A stretch of 64,000 nt of DNA from Oscillospiraceae bacterium (GCA_015068645.1 SVKD01000011.1:1-64000); one strand, 5' to 3'; counted from the first letter of the stretch, positions 34,943-44,834 are shown. Translations and numbers: made by a program. The notes: generated by a model from the sequence alone, not told the origin.

Positions 34943-36061
34943 TTATTTATTGGGGAAATACTGGAATAGATTACATTTAATCATACCGTTATAAAGTTTT
35001 CGCTTTTTATCGGAGAATTTGCCGTAATAGTCCTCAAATTTTTCTTCGGGTGTTAAGATAAATGCAGACCAGCCGGGCAATTTTTTACGGAAGACCTGTC
35101 CCATCTGTTTATAGAGCAGCCGGCAGGCTTCTTCATCCAGCAAACGTTCCCCGTAAGGCGGGTTGCAGACGATGGTGCCTTCGGTGTAGGGCGGGGTGAA
35201 ATCTGCCACATCTTTTTGAGAAATTTCCATCAAATCAAAGGTGCCGGACAGCTTGGCATTATGAGTGGTCAGTGCCACTGCATTGGGGTCGATATCTGAT
35301 GCTATGATTTTTAATTTGGAATCGTTTCGTATTAAGCTTTTTGCTTCGGCTTTGGCGTCTCTCCAGATTTTTGGGGAAATTTGAGGGAAATACATTGCGG
35401 AAAAATCACGGTTTAATCCGGGGGCAATGTTTTTTGCAATCAGCCCTGCCTCAATGGGAATGGTGCCGGAACCCGAAAACGGGTCTGCAAACACACCGTC
35501 ATAACGGAAACGGCTTAGGGTGACAATAGCTGCTGCGATGGTTTCTTTTAAAGGTGCCTGATTGGAATTTTTTCGATAACCACGCTTATGTAAGGGTTGT
35601 CCTGAGGTGTCTATCATTAAGGTAAGCACGTCTTTCATCAGAGAAAATTCCACCTGATAGAGAACTCCTGATTCCGGAAAATAGCTCTGATGATAAGCAC
35701 CTTCCAAAGAACGTACAATGGCTTTTTTGATGACCGACTGGCAACCCGGCACACTAAACAGCTTAGATTTTAGAGAATATCCTTTCACGGGGAAGGAATC
35801 GTTTTTACCAATCCAGTTTTTCCAGGGAAGACTTTTTGTGAAGTCAAAAAGCTCATCGAAGGTGGTGACCTTTTTTTCCCCCATTTTAATTAAAATTCTT
35901 TCTCCGCAGCGAATCCACAGATTACAGCGGGCAATAGCGGATTCATCCCCTAAAAAAGTCACTCTGCCGTCTGTTACTTCGGTGACTTCATAGCCTAATT
36001 TTTTCACTTCTCTGGAAACTAAAGATTCCATTCCGAATAAGGTTGTGATAATCAGTTCCAT
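34943..36061 (-). CDS. THUMP-domain class I rRNA methyltransferase, RlmL-like
   Basis: The N-terminal part (about 1-160) is a ferredoxin-like and THUMP RNA-binding region. The catalytic domain has the SAM motif FADPFSGSGTIPIEAGLIA and the NPPY motif IVCNPPYGERL, typical of N2-guanine methyltransferases of the RlmL/RlmK and YpsC group. HKRGYRKNSNQAPLKETIAA links the two. It is likely to methylate G2445 of 23S rRNA, but a related rRNA target is possible. The 372-residue length fits the single-domain Firmicutes form. It follows the small HMA protein by two bases. Confidence 0.9.
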   Translation of the reverse strand: MELIITTLFGMESLVSREVKKLGYEVTEVTDGRVTFLGDESAIARCNLWIRCGERILIKMGEKKVTTFDELFDFTKSLPWKNWIGKNDSFPVKGYSLKSKLFSVPGCQSVIKKAIVRSLEGAYHQSYFPESGVLYQVEFSLMKDVLTLMIDTSGQPLHKRGYRKNSNQAPLKETIAAAIVTLSRFRYDGVFADPFSGSGTIPIEAGLIAKNIAPGLNRDFSAMYFPQISPKIWRDAKAEAKSLIRNDSKLKIIASDIDPNAVALTTHNAKLSGTFDLMEISQKDVADFTPPYTEGTIVCNPPYGERLLDEEACRLLYKQMGQVFRKKLPGWSAFILTPEEKFEDYYGKFSDKKRKLYNGMIKCNLFQYFPNK

Positions 36062-36063
36062 AC

Positions 36064-36264
36064 TTATTTTACCAAGGTGAAGCCTGCATCTTCAACTGCT
36101 TCTCGGATAGCATCTTCTGATACCTCTTTGGTAAGGGTTAAGGTTGCACATTTTTCTTCTAAATTCACAGTTGCGGTTACGCCGTCCAGCTCATTTAAAG
36201 CATTTTCCACACGACGGGAGCAGTGCGCACAACTCATACCGTCTATATAAATGATTTTTTCCAT
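36064..36264 (-). CDS. heavy-metal-associated domain protein, CopZ-like
   Basis: This 66-residue protein is one HMA domain with the copper-binding motif GMSCAHCSRR. Such proteins carry Cu(I) to an efflux ATPase or repressor. No copper ATPase (copA) or csoR gene is next to it; instead it shares a promoter with an rRNA methyltransferase. GGAGTG precedes the start. Confidence 0.92.
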   Translation of the reverse strand: MEKIIYIDGMSCAHCSRRVENALNELDGVTATVNLEEKCATLTLTKEVSEDAIREAVEDAGFTLVK

Positions 36265-36297
36265 AAGAAAGCACTCCTTTTTTGTTTTGTTTTCTTT

Positions 36298-36326
36298 ATC
36301 ATAACATACTTTTCTAAAAAAATCAA
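36298..36326 (-). promoter_or_regulatory. promoter for the copZ-like operon, TTGATT-N17-TATGAT
   Basis: On the minus strand TTGATT (36326-36321) and TATGAT (36303-36298) are 17 bases apart. It begins inside the T run of the glmM terminator. Confidence 0.7.
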
Positions 36327-36355
36327 TCGGACACAGAAAATCTGTGCCCGATTTT
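36315..36355 (-). terminator. terminator after glmM
   Basis: ATCGG-CACAGA and TCTGTG-CCGAT form a stem with a single bulge mismatch; on the minus strand it is followed by GATTTTTTT. Confidence 0.8.
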
Positions 36356-36359
36356 TTTG

Positions 36360-37706
36360 TTATGCAGAGTATTTCGCTTGTATATGTGCCACGATTTTTT
36401 GCCCCAGCTGGGCAATCTTGTCGGAGTCTTCACCTTCCAGCATGACCCGGTATAACGGTTCGGTTCCGGAAGGGCGGAGCAGAACTCTGCCACGTTCTCC
36501 CAGAATTTTCTTCGTATTTTCCAAAATTGCCAGAAGTTCAGTATCTTTTGTGATTTTATCTTTGGCATCTTTTCTGATTTTCACATTGTAAAGCACCTGA
36601 GGAAGTTTTTGCATCAAGGAAGAAAGTTGGGAAAACGGAACTTTCTTTTTTGCAATAATTTCGGCCATTTTCAGTGCTGTTAAAATGCCGTCTCCCGTAA
36701 CAGCATCTTTTGGGAAAATAATGTGACCGGATTGTTCTCCGCCAAGAGAATAGCCGCCTTTTTTTAGTTCTTCCCATACATAGCGGTCACCCACTTTGGT
36801 AGATACCAACGAAATGTTTTGTTCTTTTGCAAACAGGGTAAGGCCTAAATTACTCATTACTGTTGCCACAAGGGTGGTTTTGGCTAACGTGTTTTCCTGT
36901 TTCATATGGTATGAGAAGATGGCAAGGGCCTGGTCGCCGTCCACTTCGTTGCCGAATTCATCACAAAACAGCGCTCGATCTCCGTCACCGTCAAAGGCAA
37001 TACCAAAATCTGAACCCGTTTCTGTTGTGAAGCGGCAGATGTTTCCGATATGCGTGGAACCGCAGTTTTTGTTAATGTTGATGCCGTCAGGTGTATTGCC
37101 TGTTGAAACCACTTTGGCACCTAAGCGGCGAAAAACTTCTTCCGCAATTCCTGCAGTAGCGCCGTTGGCACAGTCTAAAGCAATTTTAATCCCCGAGAAA
37201 CTATCCGCAGTTTTTTCAATCAGCCAATCAATATAATCTGCTTTGGCATCAGGTGCGGGAAGAATTGTTCCGATGCTATCGGATAAAGAGTAGGGAATTT
37301 TATTTTCGGTTTGGACTAGTAATTCGATAGCCTCTTCGGTTTCATCCGGGAACTTCATCCCGTTTTCATCAAATAATTTAATCCCGTTATATTCGGAGGG
37401 GTTATGGGACGCGGAAATCATAATGCCGCCGTCGCATCGGTATTTTTGGGTAAGAAGACTGACTGCAGGAGTTGGCAGGATTCCCAGTTTTATCACATTT
37501 CCGCCTGCAGAGAGAATTCCGCTTGTTAGAGCAGATTCCAGCATATCTCCCGATGTTCTGGGGTCTTTTCCTATGGCAATGGTCGGTTTTTTGTTCTTTT
37601 TAGAAAGTTGGTAAGTTGTTGCCCGACCAATGGAATACGCCAAAGGACAGGTAAGCTCCTGATTTGCGATTCCTCTTACACCGTCGGTACCAAACAGTTG
37701 TCCCAT
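36360..37706 (-). CDS. glmM: phosphoglucosamine mutase
   Basis: GlmM turns glucosamine-6-phosphate into glucosamine-1-phosphate for UDP-GlcNAc, a peptidoglycan precursor. It starts MGQLFGTDGVRGIAN, carries the phosphoserine in MISASHNPSEYNG (Ser100), the metal loop DGDGDRA and the C-terminal phosphate-binding RPSGTEPLYRVM. The length of 448 residues is normal. It lies ten bases after the SLH-protein gene and should share its promoter. Confidence 0.97.
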   Translation of the reverse strand: MGQLFGTDGVRGIANQELTCPLAYSIGRATTYQLSKKNKKPTIAIGKDPRTSGDMLESALTSGILSAGGNVIKLGILPTPAVSLLTQKYRCDGGIMISASHNPSEYNGIKLFDENGMKFPDETEEAIELLVQTENKIPYSLSDSIGTILPAPDAKADYIDWLIEKTADSFSGIKIALDCANGATAGIAEEVFRRLGAKVVSTGNTPDGININKNCGSTHIGNICRFTTETGSDFGIAFDGDGDRALFCDEFGNEVDGDQALAIFSYHMKQENTLAKTTLVATVMSNLGLTLFAKEQNISLVSTKVGDRYVWEELKKGGYSLGGEQSGHIIFPKDAVTGDGILTALKMAEIIAKKKVPFSQLSSLMQKLPQVLYNVKIRKDAKDKITKDTELLAILENTKKILGERGRVLLRPSGTEPLYRVMLEGEDSDKIAQLGQKIVAHIQAKYSA

Positions 37707-37716
37707 AATGTGTCAA

Positions 37717-38904
37717 TTACTCCTTTATTACTAAAATTTCATATAACACATCGTCGTAGCTGAAAGCAATCACGGTATCGCCGGTTTCGTATCGGCTGTC
37801 ATTGATTTCCAAGAAATCGGAAAGCTCGATTTTTCCGTTGGATTTTAATTCATACACGTAAACAGGATTGTTCACTTCGTATACTTTTTCGGTGTCTCCT
37901 GCCAGGGAAATCAGCTCAATCCCTTTTTGTTTGTAAGTTTCTTTCACGGTGCCGACGGCAATGTGTCTTTTGGTAGTATTGCCGATTGACAACAGTTCTA
38001 TACGGTTTTCGCGGGGGAGATTGTTGGCGTTTAAACCGATGCTGATACGATTGACTTCATCCCACAGATTTCGGGAATAGGATATCACATCACCCGGGTC
38101 GATTCTGTTGTCGTCTGCAATGGCACTTTTGGTAATGGTAACATCTTCGTCAATAAGAAGTGTGGTCAGTTTTCCATCTTGAAAGCCTTCCACTTTGGTA
38201 ATGAGTTCGTTGTGCTCATTTACCACGGTGGATACACGGGATATCACAAAGAAGTAATTGTTTGCTTTTAGCGTTTCTTGCTCGGTTTGGTTATTGTTAT
38301 CGCCTTCGTTGCTTTCAGGTTTTTTGTAGTTTAATGCACGCTCTAATACCATTGCAATTTCTGCACGGGTAATTTCTTTATGAGGACCAAATGTTCCGTC
38401 AGGATAGCCGTTTAGAATTTCTTCATGAGCCAGCGCTTTTACCGCAGAAACATAGGTTTCGTCCACTGCTTCCAAATCCCGGAAGGAAACGGATTTATCC
38501 GCGAGGGAATTGGTTGGCTTCAGGGCTACATAAATGGCATATGCCACTTCCTGACGAGTGATGTTTTTTTGAGGCATAAAGAGTTCCGAATTGACGAAAT
38601 AGCCGCCGCTTTTGGTAACGTAGGGATAAAACCAGTCTTTTTCTGACACATCTTCATAGGAAACAGTTGCTTTATTGCCGAACATCAAAGTGATTAACTT
38701 CGTAAATTCTGCCCGGGTGATGTTTTTTTCGGGACCAAATGTGCCGTCTGTGTAACCGTTTATGTATCCTTTTTGGGAAAGATTGGTAATGGCGGATTTT
38801 GCCCAATCATAGTCCTGTGTTACATCGGGGAAGGCAAAAACGGAAACGGTCAGCGTAGTAAGTATCATTGTCATACATAAGAAATATCGTAGTAATTTTA
38901 TCAT
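37717..38904 (-). CDS. SLH-domain surface protein
   Basis: A signal peptide (about 1-24) is followed by three S-layer homology domains (about 25-72, 84-126 and 141-190), with the typical GYINGYTDGTFGPEKNITRA and GYPDGTFGPHKEITRAEIA cores. They bind pyruvylated secondary cell-wall polymers. An acidic Asn/Glu linker (about 196-212) leads to a beta-rich C-terminal region of about 180 residues that I do not recognise. Length 395 residues. It is transcribed with glmM. Confidence 0.92.
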   Translation of the reverse strand: MIKLLRYFLCMTMILTTLTVSVFAFPDVTQDYDWAKSAITNLSQKGYINGYTDGTFGPEKNITRAEFTKLITLMFGNKATVSYEDVSEKDWFYPYVTKSGGYFVNSELFMPQKNITRQEVAYAIYVALKPTNSLADKSVSFRDLEAVDETYVSAVKALAHEEILNGYPDGTFGPHKEITRAEIAMVLERALNYKKPESNEGDNNNQTEQETLKANNYFFVISRVSTVVNEHNELITKVEGFQDGKLTTLLIDEDVTITKSAIADDNRIDPGDVISYSRNLWDEVNRISIGLNANNLPRENRIELLSIGNTTKRHIAVGTVKETYKQKGIELISLAGDTEKVYEVNNPVYVYELKSNGKIELSDFLEINDSRYETGDTVIAFSYDDVLYEILVIKE

Positions 38905-38953
38905 ATTAAATCCTTTCGTGGGTGTTTTTAATTGTTTTCACTTCTATAGACGC

Positions 38954-38971
38954 AACTTTTTTAAAAAAGTT
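38954..38971. promoter_or_regulatory. 18-base perfect palindrome in the SLH gene leader
   Basis: AACTTTTTTAAAAAAGTT lies between the SLH promoter and its start codon. It could be an operator or an RNA hairpin; the AT-rich make-up makes chance possible. Confidence 0.35.
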
Positions 38972-39000
38972 ATCGAAAAACGAACCATAGATTTCATCTC

Positions 39001-39030
39001 ATTATAACTGAAAGGGATAGTTTTTGTCAA
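39001..39030 (-). promoter_or_regulatory. promoter for the SLH-glmM operon, TTGACA-N18-TATAAT
   Basis: On the minus strand TTGACA (39030-39025) and TATAAT (39006-39001) both match consensus, 18 bases apart. The leader is about 90 bases. Confidence 0.85.
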
Positions 39031-39075
39031 TAATAAACTGTGACAAAATAAAGTTGGAAGAATGAGGAACCAAAA

Positions 39076-39789
39076 ATGTGGATGTTAATCGGAAAAACAG
39101 CTCTTATTTATGTGGTGGTAAATATTGCAATGCGTTGTATGGGGAAACGTCAGGTGGGAGAACTTTCCACTTCGGAGGTGATTGTGGCATTTTTGATTTC
39201 AGAAGTGGCATCTGCACCGCTCAGTAATCCTGATGTTTCTGTTTGGATGAACATTATCGCTATTTTTGTTTTGGTAGCAATGGAAATTCTTTACTCTTAT
39301 CTTAGTATTAAATGTCCGTTTTTTATGACATTGACACAGGGAAGACCAACAGTAATTATTGAAAACGGAAAAATTCTGGAAAAGTCGCTTTTAAAAAACC
39401 GTTTGAGCATTTCGGAACTGAATGAAGAGTTAAGGCTCAAAAATATCAATATTGCTGATGTGTACCTTGCAATTATCGAAAATAACGGACAATTAAGTAT
39501 TATTCCAACCAACAAAGCTTCGGGAGTTACCAGGGGAGATCTTGGCGTAACGGCCCAGTCGTCTCCGCAAGATTTTGCTGTGATTATTGATGGGAAAATT
39601 TTAGAAGATAATTTAAGACGGGTGGGAAAAAATAAGAAGTGGTTGGAGAAATATCTTCAAACAAAAAAGGTCTCTTCCGAAAAGGAGGTACTGGCTCTTT
39701 ATGCAGACCAAAACGGTGCCACCTTTTTTCAAAAAAAATTGCGGAAAAATCAAAATTTAAAAAAACTGTTCAAAACGGCAAAAAAATAA
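39076..39789 (+). CDS. DUF421/YetF-family membrane protein
   Basis: The 237-residue protein has three N-terminal membrane segments (about 4-20, 30-50 and 57-80), then a soluble domain. MRCMGKRQVGELSTSEVIVA and TLTQGRPTVIIENGKIL are typical of the DUF421 family, whose members are linked to spore or stress functions in bacilli and whose molecular role is unsettled. The Lys-rich tail is unusual but not unique. No clear promoter was seen; a GAGGAA site precedes the ATG. Confidence 0.88.
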   Translation: MWMLIGKTALIYVVVNIAMRCMGKRQVGELSTSEVIVAFLISEVASAPLSNPDVSVWMNIIAIFVLVAMEILYSYLSIKCPFFMTLTQGRPTVIIENGKILEKSLLKNRLSISELNEELRLKNINIADVYLAIIENNGQLSIIPTNKASGVTRGDLGVTAQSSPQDFAVIIDGKILEDNLRRVGKNKKWLEKYLQTKKVSSEKEVLALYADQNGATFFQKKLRKNQNLKKLFKTAKK

Positions 39790-39823
39790 TAAAAAAATTC
39801 AGTAAAGTTGTGTATTTCTATTG

Positions 39824-39852
39824 TTGACAAACCAAAAAAAGTGTTGTATAAT
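39824..39852 (+). promoter_or_regulatory. promoter for pflBA, TTGACA-N17-TATAAT
   Basis: A full consensus promoter, TTGACA (39824-39829) and TATAAT (39847-39852), lies about 94 bases before pflB. Confidence 0.92.
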
Positions 39853-39945
39853 GTGAAAGATAAAAGAAACAAATACAAAAGTATTTGAAATCAATTTAAC
39901 GTTGCTACAGAAAAAAGCGATGAAACAGAAAAGAGGATGATTACA

Positions 39946-42159
39946 ATGGCATTCAAAAGTGGTATCTGGGAATCAGAAATCAATGTCAGAAACTTCATTT
40001 TAAACAACTACACTGAGTACACCGGTGACGAAAGCTTTTTAGCAGGTCCCACCGAACGTACCACTAAATTATGGGACGAGCTTTGCGAACGTCTGAAAGT
40101 GGAAAGAGAACGTGGCGGTGTTTATGATATCGACGAAAAAACCATTTCCACCGTATCTTCTCATAAACCCGGCTATATTGACGAGGCTTTAGAGCAGATT
40201 GTTGGTGTGCAGACTGACGAACCCTTAAAAAGAGCAATTATGCCCTTTGGCGGTATTCGTCTGGTACATAACTCTTTAGAAGCATACGGCAAAAAGCTGG
40301 ATCCTGAAGTTGCAAATATCTTTAATTACCGTAAAACTCATAACGACGGTGTATTCGATGCATATACCGACGAAATGAAAAAAGCACGTCACACCGGTAT
40401 TATTACCGGCCTGCCCGATGCATACGGCCGTGGAAGAATTATCGGTGACTACCGTCGAGTAGCGCTGTACGGCGTGGATTTCTTAATTGAGCAGAAAGAA
40501 ATTGCGAAAAAGAAAATCAACCCCGTAATTATGGACAGCCCCCATATCCGTTTAAGAGAAGAAATCTCTGAACAGATCCGTTCCTTAAAAGAACTCAAAG
40601 TAATGGCTCAAAGCTACGGCTTTGATATTTCCAAACCTGCAACCAACGTAAAAGAAGCAATCCAGTGGTTATATTTCGGTTACTTAGGTGCAGTAAAAGA
40701 ACAGAACGGTGCTGCAATGTCCTTAGGTAGAGTTTCCACCTTCTTAGATTGCTATGCAGAAAAAGACTTGGCAGAAGGCACCTTCACTGAAGAAGAAATT
40801 CAGGAATTTGTTGACCACTTCATCATGAAATTGAGAATCGTTCGTTTCTTACGTACTCCTGCTTATGATGAACTCTTCTCCGGTGACCCCACCTGGATTA
40901 CCGAAGCAATCGGCGGTATGGCAGAAAACGGCAAAAGCTTAGTTTCTAAAATGTCTTACAGATTCTTGCACACTTTAACTAACTTAGGTCCTGCTCCCGA
41001 ACCGAACATGACCGTTCTCTGGAGCGAAAACCTGCCTGAAGCGTTCAAAAAATACTGTGCAAAAGTGTCTATCCAGACTTCTTCCATCCAGTATGAAAAT
41101 GACGAGCTGATGAGAGAAAAATTCGGTGATGACTACGGTATTGCTTGCTGTGTATCCGCTATGAAAATCGGTAAACAGATGCAGTTCTTCGGCGCAAGAG
41201 CAAACCTGGCAAAAGCACTGCTTTATGCTATCAATGACGGTAAAGATGAAAGATATTCCGAACAGGTTGGTCCTAAGGTTGGTGCATTAAGCGGTGAATA
41301 CTTAAACTACGACGAAGTTATGGAAAAATTCGACAAAATTTCCGACTGGTTGGCAGAGCTGTATATCAACACCTTAAATATCATTCACTATATGCACGAT
41401 AAATACTGCTACGAAAAACTGGAAATGGCTCTTCATGATGAAAACATCGTAAGAACCTCCGCTTGCGGTATGGCAGGTCTTTCCGTAGTGGCAGACAGCT
41501 TATCTGCAATCCGTTATGCAAAAGTAAAAGCAATTCGTGACGAAAACGGTATTGCTCACGACTTTGAAATCGAAGGCGATTATCCTAAATACGGTAACAA
41601 CGATCCCAGAGCGGACGAAATCGCTGTTATGCTGGTTGAAAACTTCATGAAGAAACTGGCAGGTCACACCACTTATCGTGGTTCCAAACCTACCATGTCT
41701 ATCTTAACCATTACTTCCAACGTTGTATATGGTAAGAAAACCGGTTCCACTCCCGACGGCAGAAAAGGCGGCGAACCTTTTGCTCCCGGTGCGAATCCCA
41801 TGCACGGCAGAGATTCCAAGGGGTGTATTGCATCTATGAAATCTGTTGCAAAACTGCCTTACGATTATTCTGAAGACGGTATTTCCTACACCTTCTCCAT
41901 CATTCCTGCTGCGTTAGGTAAATCTGATGAAGAAAAAGTGGAAAACTTGGTATCCTTGATGGATGGTTACTTTGGTGATACCGGTCATCACATCAACGTT
42001 AACGTTATCAATAAAGAAGTTCTCTTAGATGCAATGGATCATCCTGAAAAATATCCTCAGCTGACCATTCGTGTATCCGGTTACGCTGTAAACTTCATTA
42101 AGCTGACCAGAGAACAGCAGTTAGACGTTATCAACAGAACTTTCCATACCCGTTTCTAA
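39946..42159 (+). CDS. pflB: pyruvate formate-lyase
   Basis: PFL splits pyruvate with CoA into acetyl-CoA and formate by a glycyl radical. The 737-residue protein has the tandem catalytic cysteines in [20 protein letters not shown] and the glycyl-radical site in RVSGYAVNF near the C terminus. These two motifs are those of true PFL rather than the glycerol dehydratase or benzylsuccinate synthase groups. The ATG at 39946 was taken because GAGG ends nine bases earlier; the ATG at 39937 is too close to it. Its activase is next. Confidence 0.97.
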   Translation: MAFKSGIWESEINVRNFILNNYTEYTGDESFLAGPTERTTKLWDELCERLKVERERGGVYDIDEKTISTVSSHKPGYIDEALEQIVGVQTDEPLKRAIMPFGGIRLVHNSLEAYGKKLDPEVANIFNYRKTHNDGVFDAYTDEMKKARHTGIITGLPDAYGRGRIIGDYRRVALYGVDFLIEQKEIAKKKINPVIMDSPHIRLREEISEQIRSLKELKVMAQSYGFDISKPATNVKEAIQWLYFGYLGAVKEQNGAAMSLGRVSTFLDCYAEKDLAEGTFTEEEIQEFVDHFIMKLRIVRFLRTPAYDELFSGDPTWITEAIGGMAENGKSLVSKMSYRFLHTLTNLGPAPEPNMTVLWSENLPEAFKKYCAKVSIQTSSIQYENDELMREKFGDDYGIACCVSAMKIGKQMQFFGARANLAKALLYAINDGKDERYSEQVGPKVGALSGEYLNYDEVMEKFDKISDWLAELYINTLNIIHYMHDKYCYEKLEMALHDENIVRTSACGMAGLSVVADSLSAIRYAKVKAIRDENGIAHDFEIEGDYPKYGNNDPRADEIAVMLVENFMKKLAGHTTYRGSKPTMSILTITSNVVYGKKTGSTPDGRKGGEPFAPGANPMHGRDSKGCIASMKSVAKLPYDYSEDGISYTFSIIPAALGKSDEEKVENLVSLMDGYFGDTGHHINVNVINKEVLLDAMDHPEKYPQLTIRVSGYAVNFIKLTREQQLDVINRTFHTRF

Positions 42160-42181
42160 TCGAAACTGAAAGGAATATCAC

Positions 42182-42886
42182 ATGGATGGATATATTCATT
42201 CGGTAGAAACTTTTGGCGCTGTGGACGGTCCGGGGCTACGTTATGTAGTGTTTTTCCAGGGCTGTCCCCTACGATGCCTGTTCTGCCATAATCCTGATTC
42301 CTGGAAGATGGGAGAGGGCGAAAAAAAGAGTGATACCGAGCTGATTGCCGACATTCTGGAATACAAAAGCTTCATCAAACGAGGCGGCGTTACCTTTTCG
42401 GGGGGCGAACCCTTGGCACAACCATCGTTTTTGCTTTCACTAATTCGGAAGTGCAAAAAACACGGTTTACATACTGCCATTGATACCTCGGGTGTTATCA
42501 GCATTGAGCAGTCCCGTTCTATCATTGCAGAAGCGGATATGCTTCTTTTGGATATCAAAACCTTTGATGCAGAGCTATATCCCAAACTGACAGGGCATAC
42601 TATCGATAATAATCTTGCCACGTTGGAATTTTGCGAAGAAATCGGAAAACCCGTGTGGATTCGGCATGTGTTGGTTCCCGGTTATACTTTGGTGAAAGAA
42701 CGGATGGAAAAGCTGGCAGCTTATTTAAAGCAATTCAAATGCATTGAAAAAATTGAATTGCTCCCGTTCCACAAACTTGGAGAATACAAGTGGGAAGAAA
42801 TGGGCGAAACCTATCAACTTTATGATGTGCCCGTTCCTACCGAGGAAGAAATGGCAATGGCGAAAGAAATTTTTGGTTTATCCTAA
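42182..42886 (+). CDS. pflA: pyruvate formate-lyase-activating enzyme
   Basis: This radical-SAM enzyme makes the glycyl radical on PFL. The cluster motif CPLRCLFCH (CX3CX2C) is near residue 30, followed by GGVTFSGGEPLAQ for SAM binding. The length of 234 residues is that of the short activase without extra ferredoxin domains, as expected for PFL. It starts 22 bases after pflB. Confidence 0.97.
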   Translation: MDGYIHSVETFGAVDGPGLRYVVFFQGCPLRCLFCHNPDSWKMGEGEKKSDTELIADILEYKSFIKRGGVTFSGGEPLAQPSFLLSLIRKCKKHGLHTAIDTSGVISIEQSRSIIAEADMLLLDIKTFDAELYPKLTGHTIDNNLATLEFCEEIGKPVWIRHVLVPGYTLVKERMEKLAAYLKQFKCIEKIELLPFHKLGEYKWEEMGETYQLYDVPVPTEEEMAMAKEIFGLS

Positions 42887-42892
42887 AAACAT

Positions 42893-42921
42893 AAAAAAGG
42901 AGTGGAAACACTCCTTTTTTT
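42893..42921 (+). terminator. terminator after pflA
   Basis: AAAAAAGGAGTG-GAAA-CACTCCTTTTTT is a perfect 12-pair hairpin with a GAAA tetraloop. Confidence 0.93.
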
Positions 42922-42978
42922 GTGCTTTTTAGTATTGTTTTTTTGAAAAACGGGGAGAATCCACCAGAGGTGATTAAA

Positions 42979-43416
42979 ATGTTTGGACTTTTTATGAGCA
43001 TTATTGCAGGAGCTGCAATGAGCATTCAAGGTGTTTGGAATACCCGACTTTCTGAAAAAATCGGATTATTTGAATCCAATGTTTTGGTGCAGGGAACAGC
43101 GTTTTTGTTAGGTCTTTTGGTGATGTTTTTCTGTGGAAAAGGGAACTGGGGAGAACTATCTAACACACCAAAACTGTATTGGTTGGGCGGTGTTTTGGGA
43201 ATTGTGATTACGGTAACGGTAATGCTTTCCATTAAGGATTTAAGTCCGACCTATGCCATTTCAGTGATTTTAATTTCTCAGCTTCTGGTGGCGGCATTGA
43301 TTGATGCATTCGGATGGTTTGGAAGTGAACAGGTTCCTTTTTTGTGGAACAAATATGTGGGACTTGCACTGATGATTGGCGGAGTTTTGCTCTTTCAATT
43401 CAAACAAGGAACTTAA
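42979..43416 (+). CDS. DMT-superfamily membrane protein, YdcZ/DUF606 type
   Basis: The 145-residue protein has five hydrophobic segments. SIIAGAAMSIQGVWNTRL and ISVILISQLLVAALIDAFGW are typical of the YdcZ (DUF606) family, small drug/metabolite-type transporters. Substrate unknown. The ATG at 42979 follows AGAGGTG. It lies after the pfl terminator and is closed by its own terminator. Confidence 0.85.
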   Translation: MFGLFMSIIAGAAMSIQGVWNTRLSEKIGLFESNVLVQGTAFLLGLLVMFFCGKGNWGELSNTPKLYWLGGVLGIVITVTVMLSIKDLSPTYAISVILISQLLVAALIDAFGWFGSEQVPFLWNKYVGLALMIGGVLLFQFKQGT

Positions 43417-43427
43417 TAAAACAATCG

Positions 43428-43465
43428 GAAAACAGTCGTTTTTTATGCAAGAAACGGCTGTTTTC
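43428..43465 (+). terminator. terminator after the YdcZ-like gene
   Basis: GAAAACAGTCGTTT and AAACGGCTGTTTTC form a 14-pair stem with one G-T pair. It abuts the promoter of the next gene at 43466. Confidence 0.8.
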
Positions 43466-43493
43466 TTGACTTTACATAACTTTTTGCTAGAAT
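43466..43493 (+). promoter_or_regulatory. promoter for the tail-fibre-like pair, TTGACT-N16-TAGAAT
   Basis: TTGACT (43466-43471) and TAGAAT (43488-43493) are 16 bases apart, about 40 bases before the start. Confidence 0.6.
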
Positions 43494-43534
43494 AGATTTG
43501 TAACAGTTTGTTGGGAAAAGGGAGGAAAGGAGAA

Positions 43535-44833
43535 ATGATGAGAACAGACTCTTTTTCCAAAGAAAAACACCTTCCCGTAAGGCGTTTTATTGCAGATGAA
43601 TCCAAGGTTGCAACAGGCTTTTATGGGCCTCGTGCCATTGCAGATGATTTAGACAATCTTTTTAATATGTTTGATCCTGATGCTACCTTTTTAGACGGTT
43701 CCGACCAGGGCGGTATTTCTGAAAAAAATCTGCAGAACGGTGCGATTACTTTTGAAAAACTGGCTACCGATGTGAAGGAAAAATTTCAGGGAATTGCAAC
43801 CGAACAACAGCTTTCTTCTCTGAGAGGAGAACTGAATGAAAAAATAGATTCCAAAGCAAAACAATCCACCACCTTATCAGGTTACGGCATTACCGATGCC
43901 TATACGAAAGAAGAAACAGAAAAGGGATTTTTATCAAAACAAGGTTTTGTTGAAGAAAAGGCAAACCTTGCAACCGCTGATATGCTTAACAATGCAGTTT
44001 GTGAGGTAGAAACTTCAGTATCAAAAAAACTGGAAGAAACCGTTTTGTACGAAGATGTGGTGAATACGCCCGAATGGACAAATCAGCCCACCTATGAGGG
44101 AGCATTGGATGCTGCGTTCAACACCACCGATTTCTATTATGTAACCTTAAAAGATGCAAGCGGAAATGCTTTGCCCGACGGTCAGTTTATGCTGAGGGAG
44201 TTTTATGCAGAGGGTGCAATGGTGTATTCCACGGTGTTTACCCTTGCAAATCTGAACACGGGGTCGGAAACTCTGGTGGAAAATTATCCTGTTGAATTTA
44301 CCCAAATCGGAGCAACCGTCAAGATGCGTGATGCAGGGGTGTGGGAAGTAGCTTACAATCCGTCAGAATGGAAATTAAACGGTAATCACGGTAGCTTGAG
44401 ATTTGTTTGTGACGGACAGTTTATCCAACGAATTTCCTCTGCCTATTTTATATCCAATTTCCAAACAGATAAAAATGTTTCCCATTATCATTCCGTGAAT
44501 ACAACATCGTATCAAACAGATTCTGATTCCAAAAATATGGGGATTTATGTTAAACTTAATGATGGAAAGACATACAAGACAAACAAATTTTATAATGAAA
44601 TGACCATCACAAGGATATCGGATACCCGCTATAAGACACAAAGAACTGTAACATTGCGGTATATCAACTTTGTGGATGGTACCCCGAATGTAATATCAGG
44701 CAATGAATTTGGTCACGGTGAAATGCAGCAGGGAGACACTTTTCTGAAAAAAATGAACGTGCAGGTTGCAGCAGTTGCAAACCGTGGATTTATCCGAAAT
44801 GGTTCGGTGATTCGTGTGACGGAGGTGAAATAG
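43535..44833 (+). CDS. phage tail-fibre-like protein outside any prophage
   Basis: The 432-residue protein has no signal peptide. Residues of about 111-127 (TTLSGYGITDAYTKEE) carry a motif that recurs in phage tail fibres and collar proteins; the flanking parts resemble coiled or fibrous segments (about 55-110), and the C-terminal 250 residues are beta-rich and unfamiliar. No other phage gene (terminase, portal, capsid, tape measure, lysin) is nearby, and metabolic genes lie on both sides. It has its own promoter and a strong ribosome site (GGAGGAAAGG). It could be a remnant, or a fibre co-opted as a surface or secretion-linked protein. Confidence 0.65.
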   Translation: MMRTDSFSKEKHLPVRRFIADESKVATGFYGPRAIADDLDNLFNMFDPDATFLDGSDQGGISEKNLQNGAITFEKLATDVKEKFQGIATEQQLSSLRGELNEKIDSKAKQSTTLSGYGITDAYTKEETEKGFLSKQGFVEEKANLATADMLNNAVCEVETSVSKKLEETVLYEDVVNTPEWTNQPTYEGALDAAFNTTDFYYVTLKDASGNALPDGQFMLREFYAEGAMVYSTVFTLANLNTGSETLVENYPVEFTQIGATVKMRDAGVWEVAYNPSEWKLNGNHGSLRFVCDGQFIQRISSAYFISNFQTDKNVSHYHSVNTTSYQTDSDSKNMGIYVKLNDGKTYKTNKFYNEMTITRISDTRYKTQRTVTLRYINFVDGTPNVISGNEFGHGEMQQGDTFLKKMNVQVAAVANRGFIRNGSVIRVTEVK

Positions 44834-44834
44834 G

